Assembly (NCBI RefSeq): GCF_021134715.1
Contig: NC_060026.1
Location: 868,001 to 932,000, forward strand
Source: Daphnia pulex
Taxonomy: Eukaryota; Arthropoda; Branchiopoda; Diplostraca; Daphniidae
Direction of reading: 5' to 3'
Length of the DNA stretch: 64,000 nucleotides
Below the pieces are notes generated by a model. It did not search any database. It was not told where the DNA came from and was given only the letters and a program-made list of their open reading frames with translations. This document shows, in pieces, positions 32,329-42,700 of this stretch. Numbering within the stretch: the stretch's first letter is position 1; every line of letters begins with the position of its first letter. Made by a program: the position numbers and the translations under genes.

Positions 32329-33800
32329 CACTTGGAGTGCGCTGAAGGAGAAATACGCGTAATAACTATAGAGCTGCTATGTACTAATGGATGACACAAC
32401 TTTATTCACGTTAGCGGTGGTTGCTGAACCCCAGCACACATGTATATGTAAAATCGGTCTTGACTGGAGCACGCTAAACCGACCACTGTACCTCGCTGAA
32501 GTTGGGAGACACCTGATTATACTTAATTGGGCAAGAAAATTTTGGAGTTCCATTCGAAAAAAAAAAAAAGAGTTGCAATTTTTAGAAAAAAAAAATGAAC
32601 CAAAATAATCGACCTGGGGGTGATCCAACTGATCCATTATCTTTCAAAAGATCCGCATTTTCCCCATTGGTAGCCAAAATCGAATTCCTGGAAATCTCTC
32701 TCAACCGTCTGTGTATATTTTAACTCGACTGCTTTTTTCGTTTGACGTAGAAACGTATAATATAAATTGTCTCCCGTTTGAATGAAAAGTTAACACTTAC
32801 TACTTTTTGACTCCAACTAAGAGCGCAGAGACAGCTAGGGATATCTTGGAAATGAAATAAAAGTAGCGACCAGCAACCTGTTACAGACTGGCTCTGTTTT
32901 GTTTGTTTGTTTTTTTTTAAACTTGTGTTTGTTAAAGTCAACTCAGTGATATTAATTAAGGGAGAAACGACAGCATCGAATGCTCGAGAAAAAAAAGGGT
33001 AAAATATACACAAACCGAAAAAGGCAAGGCCATCAGCCACACCCCAGCATAGGGAAAAATAAGAATAGAAGAAAATTAATGCGATAGCGGACTAATTGCT
33101 GTGCGCACGCACACAAACGTTTAAGCCAATTGACACGTGCAATGAAGAGCAACATTTCTCCCATCTGCCTTCATTATTTCGGTGCTGATCTTTTTATCAG
33201 CAGCGATTGAAGACTTCAATAAAGGACATAAAGTATACTAACTATAATCAAGTATACTCAAAACCTATTTGAAGTTATTTTGTTATTTTTGTCACCGCTA
33301 ATTCAGAAATTATCTTTTAAACGAATTATGTAAATTGTATCAAAGAGAATGGGACTGACTGACGGAGCGGCAAATGCGGGCAAATGAAAATCGAAACTTG
33401 TGGAGGTGATGGGGTACGCCGGAGTGTTGGACTGGCTCGAGGGTACCAATCAATTAATTTGGAAAGTCAAGTTCTGGATCGATTTTTTTTTCGGCGGTTT
33501 TTCTTGTTTCGTTTGTTTGTTTGTTTTTTTCCCCATTTCATTTGATGATTTTGGATTCTTTCGAAATCCACTGGGTTCGAGTTCTGACCTTTATTCACAG
33601 CACGTTCGCCCAAAATGCCAAGATCTAGTTTCAGTCGTTAAATACAAGTTGCTAAATAAACTAGTATTGAATTGCATCGATTCAACGATTTGGCTGATCA
33701 ATCGGTTGCTGTCGAATCGATCGAATTTCTTTTAGAGCACGTGCAGAATAAATTCCTCGTCAAGGTATACATCGAGTTTCTTAAGAAACGGGCGAAATAG
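32329..33800 (-). repeat. Upstream part of orphan-family unit 2
   Basis: Parallel to 27773-29250: gaccactgtacctcgctgaa, ccatcagccacaccccagca, tttttttttcggcggttttt, cctttattcacagcacgttc. No independent gene seen. Confidence 0.5.
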
Positions 33801-34545
33801 ATTTACATAAATGCATAAAGCCAAGGTGAGTTAAGAACCAATGTGGTCCACAACCAAACTTACAAGTTATCACACTTAAATTTGAGTGTACAATTAAAAA
33901 CTGAAAGAGAAGTTGGGGAGGAGAGAGGACACACAAATCCATGATCGTAGTAAAACAAAACAAAAAGACAAATGATCTAGAAAAAGGTGATTACCTTTTT
34001 GGTCAGGACAGTTGCCTTTCCCTTTTTATTTTTTTATTTTTTGCTCTTATTGTACATAACGAGCGTTCTGGACATAATATGTCCACTGATTTTGTTTTTG
34101 TGAAATCATGTATCCCTGAATGAATCAGCTGAACTACTTACGCAGCACTTTGACTGCACACCAACAACTTGTAAACAAAACAACTTTTAAAAATATGTCA
34201 GCCGCGATTTCTGAAATAAGGCTGAGATCGACACTGTCCGCTTTTCTATTTCGCATTCTTTTTACGACGTTGACAAAATATATTCCCAGAAAACGAATGT
34301 CAAAGATGAAGAAAAATGCGCAATTTTAAAATTTTGTCCTCCGACAAAAATAATGGGCGTCATCGTCCATCGACCCCTGCATTCTTTTGTTTAACTGAGA
34401 ATCGAAGGATCTTTCTTGGTGGTAGTAATACAGGGAGGAAGAGTGAGAAGCTTTCTTTGATGGCCGCTTTTCATTTTTTTTTATCAAACGACATTTCCAA
34501 TAAAAATATCTGGAGTAATAATTTTACAATTGTTGCATGTTTAAA
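33801..34545. repeat. Unclassified repeat, copy 3
   Basis: 34130-34545 matches 19080-19540 (cagcactttgactgcacacc, ggctgagatcgacactgtcc, gaatcgaaggatctttcttg). It ends exactly where the truncated protease relic starts. 33801-34120 shows nothing recognisable. Confidence 0.55.
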
Positions 34546-34966
34546 CGGCATGTCACTAAAATAGTCGTTCCTACCGGGACATGCCGGCGCATTTTCAAAT
34601 CCTTCGAGTACCAAGACCACATGCTGTGCGCTTACGAGCCTGGCAAAGGAACTTGTCAAGTATAAGTGAAACTTAAAAGGGATAAAAGCTATTCAAAACT
34701 GAGCCAAGTATGTGACTATTTGGTGTTATATGGCAGGGTGCCAGTGGCGGTCCACTCGTCGTCAAATCGACTGGACCGAAATGCAAATATGAACAAGTTG
34801 GAATCGTCAGCTGGGGAATCGGTAAGACAAATTTTACGTAATTCAGTCGTTATTTGTTTTTTAATTTATCGGGGAAATAACAGGATGTGCTAGACAAGGA
34901 TACCCAGGCGTTTTCATGAGAGTGACGTCATTCCTGCCCTGGATCAAGATGAACACGCAATATTAA
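34546..34966 (+). pseudogene. B-type protease relic, 5'-truncated, GASGGP
   Basis: Begins in mid exon 4 (HVTKIVVPTGTCRRIFKSFE, same as in the gene at 17611). The exon 4 donor is gtataag. Exon 5 reads GASGGP, so the Asp next to the active Ser is Ala. Exon 6 is intact to NTQY-stop. The first three exons and half of the fourth are absent. Confidence 0.8.
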
Positions 34967-35518
34967 AATAATTACGCCTTACATCCGGTGCGGAAAACTG
35001 TTTCCATAGATATGATTGACTGGGCGTTGATGTGGAATACACATTTCATCAGATCGTCGGCGATCCGCGATTATATAGAGCGTCATAGAGTATAATCTTT
35101 TTTTCCTCTTAATTGTCTTATTCTCTGATGTGTTAACCGTTCTCCTAAAACGTCTCATTTCATCAGTCTAAATGATGTTGTATAAAATACAAGATATCAG
35201 GCAGGCAGCATCGTGATGATTATTATTCCATTTGTCGGCCAGAAGAAAATAAGTATGTCGATATTATCTGTGACGACATCGTAATAAAGCGATGATGTCA
35301 ATGGCGATTTGAAATCATGGAGTCAAATATGACGAAGATTAAAATTCATGCAAACCAAATAAAAATAAGTTGTGCATTTTGGAATCGACCTGGGTTGTAA
35401 TAATAATATAGTACTAAATTTATATAATAGCCTAGCTGATACACATTATTATCAATTAGACTGTGCTGGAATGAAGTGCCGAAGAGATATGGTCGGGACT
35501 CGGGGTGCGCTGATTTGT
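34967..35518. other. Intergenic, nothing recognised
   Basis: B-type 3' flank at first (tatgattgactgggcgttga), then AT-rich sequence without supported features. Confidence 0.4.
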
Positions 35519-36040
35519 TCAGATGAATTGATAAATGTGTTGAGCAAAATGTTGGCAGTTGTTGGTGACAAGATCGTAAACTTCATTCAAGTAGTTCTTT
35601 CTATAAATGTGATCAATCAGCTCTTTGACAGAGTGACTGCCTTTACATTTCCTCTCGCATCGGATTCCGCCCCCAAATACATTCGTCGTGCGATCTTGTC
35701 TACGGTACTTGTTGCGAACGTATGCGGCAATTTTCGACCGCTGAATGGTGACGCCATCGCTGTTCTTCTCGATGGACCACCACCACTCGTCCGTTTGGAA
35801 AACAATGTACGCGTGATGGAGGACGATTTGCGTGACTTGTACATTGCTCAGCGGATTCGTGTAGTGCCCAACCTCCAGAATCTTCTCTGATTCCTCAACC
35901 AGTTGGCCAAGTCTCTCACGCAGTTCTGCATCCGTGATGAAATAGCCATCTCCGGGCTGATCGGCTAGAGGATCGAAATACAATTTTCCGGTGTGTTCCT
36001 TTCCGCCACCAGACACCGATGTCGATGTAACCGAGCCCAT
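35519..36040 (-). CDS. His/NCxHF permuted papain-fold (LRAT/PPPDE-like) protein
   Basis: Complete 173-aa single coding exon, the only intact member outside the 1-8 kb cluster. It starts MGSVTS (Gly2, Ser6). Core motifs are LYFDPLADQ (20-28), YTNPLSNVQ (60-68), VLHHAYIVFQTDEWWWSIEK (73-92), VTIQRSK, TTNVFGGG (118-125) and NNCQHFAQHIYQFI (160-173). The presumed pair is His75/76 and Cys162. It lies inside the protease cluster on the opposite strand; a truncated copy is at 20005. Its start is supported by a pyrimidine-poor but plausible UTR acceptor upstream and by alignment with paralogues. Confidence 0.8.
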   Translation of the reverse strand: MGSVTSTSVSGGGKEHTGKLYFDPLADQPGDGYFITDAELRERLGQLVEESEKILEVGHYTNPLSNVQVTQIVLHHAYIVFQTDEWWWSIEKNSDGVTIQRSKIAAYVRNKYRRQDRTTNVFGGGIRCERKCKGSHSVKELIDHIYRKNYLNEVYDLVTNNCQHFAQHIYQFI

Positions 36041-36396
36041 CCCCTGTGAAAAATATTCAGGCTTTCATTTGACAAATTTGAATTAGATATATTGAAAAAG
36101 TCTGCTGGAATTACGCAGTTATGTAGGCCTACTTGGAGTTATTGTATATCCTTTAATTAATATGTTGCATGGATTATAAATGGGAAAAAAGATCAACCGT
36201 CGAAACTGTTGTGCAACTTTCGATTCACGTCAGCAGTAGTATCGTTCCGACCGGTTCCGACGTCACCCAGCAACTATACTGTCGCACTCCACCATTGTCG
36301 GGACCGTTCGTGAATTGCCTTTATGATGGGGTTAGTAGAATTCAAATCGAAGCGGCTGTTCCGCTCATCTGCTTCTCCTATAACGTATAGTCACGC
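36041..36396. repeat. 5' flank of the minus His/NCxHF gene
   Basis: 36200-36370 matches 20550-20740 and 24060-24230 (acccagcaactatactgtcg, gggaccgttcgtgaatt). The right end abuts a protease relic. Confidence 0.5.
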
Positions 36397-36828
36397 AATT
36401 GGCAGATGTCAAGATGTGACTTGGACTTATTAAAGATCCCCCACAATATGCGATATCCCATACTTGAGGACGAGTACTCCTTAACCTCATTAACCCCACC
36501 TAAATTGAGTTATAGTCTCCTTTTTTTTTGAAAGTTATTGGCGTTCCTAATTGGAATTGCGCTGGATTTTATAACTCACCATGTAGGGATACTGATTCTT
36601 CCTAGTGGCGTCACCGTCAACCATTCTCGTTTGCTGGCTGTCGCTTATTTCCTCTAATTGTTCCGCTGCTGTCTGCCATTCATTTCGGGTTGTTTCGTCC
36701 AATGTTGGCACAAACCTTTTGGTTTTATGCACTCGGATGCCAGCGCTATTAGCTGGGTCGAAGTAAAACAGCAGAACGGCCATCAAAAAGACGACGGCGG
36801 GTCTTATTGACTGGAAAGGTTTGGCCAT
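36397..36828 (-). pseudogene. A-type protease relic, exons 1-2, catalytic His lost
   Basis: Exon 1 (36828..36580) is fully open: MAKPFQSIRPAVVFLMAVLL signal peptide and a propeptide with DETTRNEWQTAAEQLEEI, close to the gene at 16661. Exon 2 (from 36499) reads YCGGSLISPSHILTSANCV, so TAAHC has become TSANC. Exons 3-6 are missing. A short secreted product is possible, but no protease. Confidence 0.75.
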
Positions 36829-37119
36829 TTCCCTAATTTACTGTTTGATGCGCCAATGTAAGACGAAAAAACACTATACAATTTGATGCAAACTCGTTGG
36901 ATCGGCCGTTGAACGGTCTCTGCACTCAAATTTTGCCACTTCTTTGACTACATTATATGTTATATACCTGCGCAGTTTCCCGGAAAAGTCAGCCCCGCAA
37001 TATAACTCAAAAGGATATATGATTGTGGTAGAATGTATCGTTTCATTAATAATCAGCTCGTATCATTTTATATTTTCAACAGAAGTGGTTAAACATATAT
37101 ACTCGCGATCCCAAATATA
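36829..37119 (-). promoter_or_regulatory. Third copy of the minus A-type upstream region
   Basis: Aligned with 16662-17010 (aactcaaaaggatatatgat, atcgtttcattaataatcag). Confidence 0.45.
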
Positions 37120-37542
37120 ATATTACACATCAGTTACATGCACATATAGAATTGAAAAAGAAAAAGATTGAACGGTAAAAATCACGACGTTGTTATCTTG
37201 GGTTGGCTGTGGCCTGTGGGTTTGGGGAACCACTTCCAGAAAATATTTTGAACTGATTATTATAATATATTGCCATAGGTAAAGGAGTAGGAACATTTTT
37301 TTTTTTAATATTTTTATTTCCATATTTGGGTTGCGGGCTTTATATTTTTCTGGAAATTTGTCGTAATATCAATTAAAAGAAACCGCACAAAATGTTGTGT
37401 AGTGATTAACAAGTGGTCGACGGGAGAAGTTGAGTCGAATTTTGACACGCGGAGACAATTGTTAGTTCTCTCATCAATCCAGCTTGTAGGACCTTCCAGC
37501 ACTAAATCGATTATCTTTTACGAATTCAAACGCATTTAGAAA
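37120..37542 (+). promoter_or_regulatory. B-type upstream cassette, copy 4
   Basis: Keeps accacttccagaaaatattt, ttgggttgcgggct and ttgagtcgaattttgac. The TTCNNNGAA palindrome is shortened by one base (TTCTGGAA), so palindrome and gene integrity are not strictly linked. Confidence 0.5.
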
Positions 37543-38867
37543 ATGAGCCGATTACGCCAGTCAGGGCCAGCCACCCTCTTTTTAGTGGCCGTCCTGTTGT
37601 CTTACTCCGGCCCAGCCGAAGGTGGCCAGACAACACAAAGATTTCCGTCAACTCAAAACAACACCGGAAGTGAATGGCAGACTCTTGAAAATTTGGAGGA
37701 AGGAAGTAACGAGGAGATGCGAATGGTTGGCAGTGACGTCGCTCAACGGAATCAGTACCCCTACATGGTGAAGTCAAATTTCAGATTTTTAAATACACCA
37801 TCTCATAATTAATGTCAAACAGTTTATGAAAATGTGAATCAAAATTAACTATCCAGGTATCATTGGGGCGTAAAAACAATGACCGCATTCATAAATTCTG
37901 CGGTGGCTCATTAATCAGTTGGAATAAAATCTTGACAGCGGCTCATTGCGTTACCGAAAGAAAATCTACCCAGTGAGTAGTTATTATTTAATAAAAGTTA
38001 TTAATAATAAAAGCGTGTCCTAATTTTGTATTCTGTAAATAATTACTCAATTTCTTTTGTATTTATTTTAGTCCAAAAGACCCTAAGAACATGATCGTCT
38101 TATTGGGCGTGCATGAACTGAGCGGAAAACGGAACGACGCCCAGCTGTCGAGAAACGTCGTCAAAATCAAAATCCACGAGAAATACAATCCCAAACATTG
38201 GGTAATCAGAATTATACAGCTTTATTGTCAATTGACCCGGTTTGGACGTAAATTTCATCTCAGTTGTGAATCAATTTTAGTTCAACGACATCGCCATCCT
38301 GACGCTAGAGAATCCCGTCAAGTTTACCAAGACAATCTCGCCCGTCTGTTTGCCTCCGCAAGGATCCGACGATAGTTACGAAGGCAGGTTGGTGTTCGTC
38401 AAGGGCTGGGGACGTACAAAGGAAGGCGGAAAGGGCTCGGATTTCCTTCGTCATATTTCCAAAAGAATTCTTAACCAATCCAAATGTCGCCAAATTTATA
38501 ACTACAGACCTTACCCCAGCCACATGATGTGCGCTTACGAGCCCGGAAAAGGAACTTGCCAAGTATAAGTGAATGGGATACAATAATATTTAAAGGTTTT
38601 AAATTGAGTTGATTATTGGGTGTAATGGCAGGGCGATAGTGGCGGTCCACTCGTCGTCAAATCGACTGGACCGAAATGCAAATATGAACAAGTTGGAATC
38701 GTCAGCTGGGGGAAAGGTATTATTTACCTTATATTCTTCTATTGATTTATATTTTATTTATTTTATTTAATAAAACAAAAACAGGATGTGCTAGAAGTGG
38801 ATACCCAGGCGTTTTCATGAGAGTGACGTCGTTTCTGCCCTGGATCAAGATGAACACGCAAAATTAA
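37543..38867 (+). CDS. Secreted S1 serine protease, B-type
   Basis: Exons 37543..37767, 37857..37972, 38072..38201, 38281..38562, 38632..38716 and 38785..38867 join in frame to 306 aa. Signal peptide MSRLRQSGPATLFLVAVLLS, activation junction R-MVGS, triad TAAHC, FNDIAIL and GDSGGP, pocket Gly (KGTCQ). SWGKGCARSGYPGVFMRV at the end differs from its paralogues in a Lys in the pocket rim. It is the rightmost intact protease and has the same exon lengths as the gene at 11525. An extracellular non-tryptic endopeptidase is expected. Confidence 0.85.
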
Positions 38868-39310
38868 ACCACGCCCTGTTTGATTAGAATATTACGTTGC
38901 TGGTTTCCATGGTCCCGATTGACTGGTGTATAATACATTCGACCAAACCGGCATTGATTTTCCGTCACCAAATAAATTGTCTTTATTTAGATTTCTTTTC
39001 TTTAAACGTAACAATCTTACAAAAACAATTCATTTTTATCGAGTGATTATTATAGGATAAATGCGGATAAATGCCAATGGACTCTATAGCCGTCGCCACT
39101 TATCAATTTTGTTTGTTCCAGGTCAATTAATTTCTCATTTGTCAATTTTTTTTTCAATTTCATGTCAATTAATTTATCAATTGTCAATTTTTAAAATTCC
39201 AGAACAGGTTAATAATTTCTTAATTGTAATTTTTTTTTCAATCCCAGGTAAATTAATTTCCCAATTTTTGATACTGCTAATTATCAACACACTTGAGAGG
39301 TTGGCCCGTG
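38868..39310. repeat. AT-rich tract with imperfect repeats
   Basis: 39119-39270 repeats variants of 'ggtcaattaatttctcattt' and 'gtcaatttttttttcaatt' three to four times. An open frame over it (39061-39363) has biased composition and is not credible. Confidence 0.6.
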
Positions 39311-39931
39311 TCACAATAAATCTTGCCAACTGTCGGGATCGGCAGCGTTCAATGGCGGGTTAGGTGCATCGGGGTAAAACCATTTCTTCATGACTGCCGT
39401 ACAGTAAAAAATGTCCAGATAGGGACCGTGATGCTTAGCTATAGTTTCTAATAATTTGATAATAAAAACCAAAATATTGTGATTCAAGGCCTTAATATTT
39501 AAAAAAAAATTGCAAATTATACTTAGGATCACGGAAATAATGGAAGACTTTTCAAAAGTCTGTTCAAACATCCGAAAGTGTTCGACCATGGCTTGATTTC
39601 TGACGAATAAACAATTCATGATGGCTACGATCATCATTTCTATATCGGCCCCTTCTTCCGGCTTCAAGGCCGCTAATAAACTTTGTTCCTGCGCACAAAA
39701 CAAACAATTTCCGTCGTCCAAATATAAATTCCAAACATCTCATTTCAATTAATTAGTTTTTGTTTTTTAAAAACTTACCAGACGTGAGCCGAATCCGTGA
39801 TTCCAGAGAATCACGTCCTCGACCATGAGCGACTTGTACTCGGTGTCGATCGGGAAATATTTTAAATTGAATCCGTTGTCCATGTGCGGATCTAAACAGC
39901 GTCCGCCTGACAAACTCATCATCTCCCTCAT
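39311..39931 (-). CDS. Orphan-family protein, copy 3 (151 aa, divergent)
   Basis: Exons 39931..39779, 39688..39523 and 39447..39311 on the minus strand join in frame. The middle exon is again 166 nt with the same phases as copies 1 and 2. It reads MREMMSLSGGRCLDPHMDNG, NLKYFPIDTEY, MVEDVILWNHGFGSRL, EQSLLAALKPEEGADIEMMI, FEQTFEKSSIISVIL and HGPYLDIFYCTAVMKKWFYP, with a longer end (APNPPLNAADPDSWQDLL). The divergence keeps SLSGG, KYFPID, VED, LW, ALKPE, TFEKSSIIS, HGPYLD and KxWFYP, so these are the constrained positions of the family. No 10-nt exon was found; translation likely starts at 39931. Confidence 0.75.
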
Positions 39932-40505
39932 TCACTTAATTTAAAAAAATCGCTGACGGTATATAGAAGATAACAAAACGACAACTAACACAGTTGGCAT
40001 CAATGAATGTACTAAAGGACGGTATCTTTTATTTAAAAACAGAAAACCTCGCAGGATCTTTAATGGCCCATTATACTAGTGACTGGATGAGCCATTGTTT
40101 TCCAGGATATCAGAATTACTGGTCGTTACGGAATAACTGTGATGGATGAAGCCCTCGTCGGACTAGGTCATGTGTACATTTCTCAGATGAGGTAACATTA
40201 ACTAATGGTCCTAGTTCGCTGAATCGATTTCAGCCAAGGTCGGAACGAAAAACAATCAAAATTTAAATGGGAAATGATTTATTATGCACGCATGGCGATT
40301 ACCAAATTTAAAAACCATATTTCAAGCGTTCTTGGAGGGAGGCTGGCTTGTGCATTTGCAAACTTACAAACGTTGAAAATTCGTGGCAGAATATTACGCG
40401 CAAAAATTCGCAAATAACAAATTGTTTCAACATGGGCATTTCTGTGTAATAATAGCAAAATGATAATAATCTTGTTTCCTAACAACGCATGATGAGCACG
40501 ACATT
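39932..40505. other. Flank of orphan unit 4
   Basis: 40370-40505 matches 26590-26990 and 31440-31540 (cgttgaaaattcgtggca, acaacgcatgatgagcacga). Otherwise nothing recognised. Confidence 0.4.
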
Positions 40506-41252
40506 TTAAATGTAACCGAACTTATTATTAGCATAAAACCAATTTTTCATAATTGACGTGCACGAAACGACGTCCAGATAGGGTCCGTGTTTTCTCGCTG
40601 CAGTTCCTGTTGATTGAAAAAATTTTTTTTTTTTAAATCAATCGAATATTAGTATATTAAAAAGAATTACTCAGAATCGTTGATATGACGGAGGACTTTT
40701 CAAATGTGTCTTCGAAATTCTGAAAGTGTTGGAGAATCACTGTTGCGTTCTGAGAAAACAAACAGCCCAAAATGGCGATAATCATGACGTCAACCTTTTC
40801 CATATCCTCCGGCTTCAAAGCACGAATTAAGACATCTTCCTAATTAGAAAATATAGTCAATTATTATTATTAAAAAATATATCACTATATCAACAGAATT
40901 ATATATTTGTTGCTCATGTTTTATACCAAATGGGAACTATATCCTTGACGCCAGAGAATGAGATCCTCCACCAGGTTGAACTTCAAGACATATCGGGAAA
41001 TATTTGTAGTTTAATCCGCATTCGACGTGGGGATCCAGGAGCCCTCCGCCGGACAAACACGTCAACTTCCGTGCGAAAATTAAAATCTCTGAATGGACAC
41101 CAATCAAAGCATAATAGAACACAGCATTTATAAATTAAAATTATATCACCAAAGAGCTCTGCTGACTAATTAAAATAAGAAGAGTTTGCTTCGATACTGA
41201 TTTCAAGTATAAAAGGTGGAAATTGCTTTATGTTTGTCTTACCATTTTCCAT
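40506..41252 (-). pseudogene. Orphan-family copy 4, frameshifted
   Basis: The layout is that of copies 1 and 2: 10-nt exon 41252..41243, then 41088..40927, followed by exons around 40673-40840 and 40506-40618. The second exon has a 5-bp deletion after KYFPI (ttcaagacatatcggg), which shifts LVEDLVLW out of frame. The ATG inside exon 2 is TTG. Exon 3 is open and keeps ALKPEDM and FEDTFEKSSVISTIL with one extra codon. A single lesion only, so recent loss or an assembly error. Confidence 0.7.
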
Positions 41253-42310
41253 CACTTTGGAGTGTGTCGAAGAACAACTAAGCGTAAGTAGAGCTGCTCG
41301 TTATTATCCTGATGAATATGACACAACTTTATTTGTTTAAATTAGCGGTGGTTGCAACTCCGTGTACAATCGCGGTCTTGACTGGAGCACGATAAACGGT
41401 CAACTGTTAACTCGCTGAAGTTGGACAACCGATTAAAACTTTATTTGGCAAGAAATTTCCGAGTACCGCGAAGGGCAAGTATAATTCGAGAGAAAAGTGG
41501 GAAAACAATACCGACGTGGGGGTGTCATTAATATCTTTCGAGAGATCCTCGATTCCCCCAAGGAACCGAAAATCGACTTCCTGGAAATCTAGAACTGTTG
41601 CGCATACAATCGTCTCACGGTGAATGCATAAAGTTAACACTTATGATTCGAAGAGCGCAGATTATTACCTTGGAAAATAAAATTAAAGTAGAGCTGACAG
41701 TTTAAACTTTTTTTGAAATTAAAGTCAACTTGAGATACGGAAAAAACGACATGCTTGGGAAAAATACACAAAATGATTCTCAAGGAATTAAATTGGCAAA
41801 CCGAAAAATGGTATGAAGGCCATCAGCCACACCCAGCTCGAGGGAAAGTGCTATATTTATGGAAATCAATGCGATGGGGCGGGCTTATTGTGCACTATGC
41901 AAGTCTCAGATAAACTATTAAAACGTTTATCCGTGAATCGACGTGCAACGAGGAGTAACATTTCTCTCATCTTCCTTCATATTTTTACTTCATATTCTTA
42001 ACGAAAAGTAAAATTACATTTTGGACTGAGCGGCAAATGAAAGACATCAGTGAGCAGTGTTGGACTGACTCGAGGAAACCAATCAGTAAGTTTGGAAAGT
42101 TGTTCTTCATCGATTTTTTGAGGGTGGTTTTTCCAGTTTTGGTTGTCGTTTTTATTTTGTTTGATTATAATTTGGGAACGTTTCAAAAAGGCCACAAGAT
42201 TACGCACCTTTATTCGCAACATGTTATTACGTACTCGGTTACGTATGCCAAAACGCAGATATCTAGTTTCAATCGGTTTCAATCGTTTACAAGTTGTTTA
42301 ACTAGTTGAT
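41253..42310 (-). repeat. Upstream part of orphan-family unit 4
   Basis: Ordered match to 27773-29250, shortened by deletions (caactgttaactcgctgaag, ggccatcagccacacccagc, cacctttattcgcaacatgt). Confidence 0.5.
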
Positions 42311-42700
42311 TTAACAATTGGAGTGTAGGTAAGAGTTGGGGGTGGGAGAGGAAATAAAAATCCAAAATGGCCGACTTTTCTTTTCTAAATGGGGGGTGGA
42401 GCGGGGGGGGGGAGAGGGTTGAGAAAAATTCAAAATGGCCGACTTGTAAACCCTTCCTCCTCCTACGCATTGCCGCCAAAAATTCAGCCGGGAAAATGCG
42501 CCTCGTGCGGCCGATGAAAAGAAACTCAGTCTGGTGTGTAACACGAGTCCGTCACGTCGTCGATAGCTCTCTGGCTGTGTTTTTACTGATAATTTTGTCG
42601 TTAAATTGAAAAAAATAACAAACTAGTTTGTTATAGAGGACCAGAGTGTATTCAATTATGCAAGTGCGTTAATTTCTACAGTTACAAGATTGGATTCATT
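42311..42700. other. 3' flank of first NACHT gene
   Basis: Two copies of aaaatggccgactt (42364, 42431) around a G-rich tract; no gene. Confidence 0.4.

Noticed and set aside
39061..39363. 100-codon plus-strand frame
   Set aside because: It runs through imperfect AT-rich repeats, and the end overlaps the antisense of orphan copy 3.
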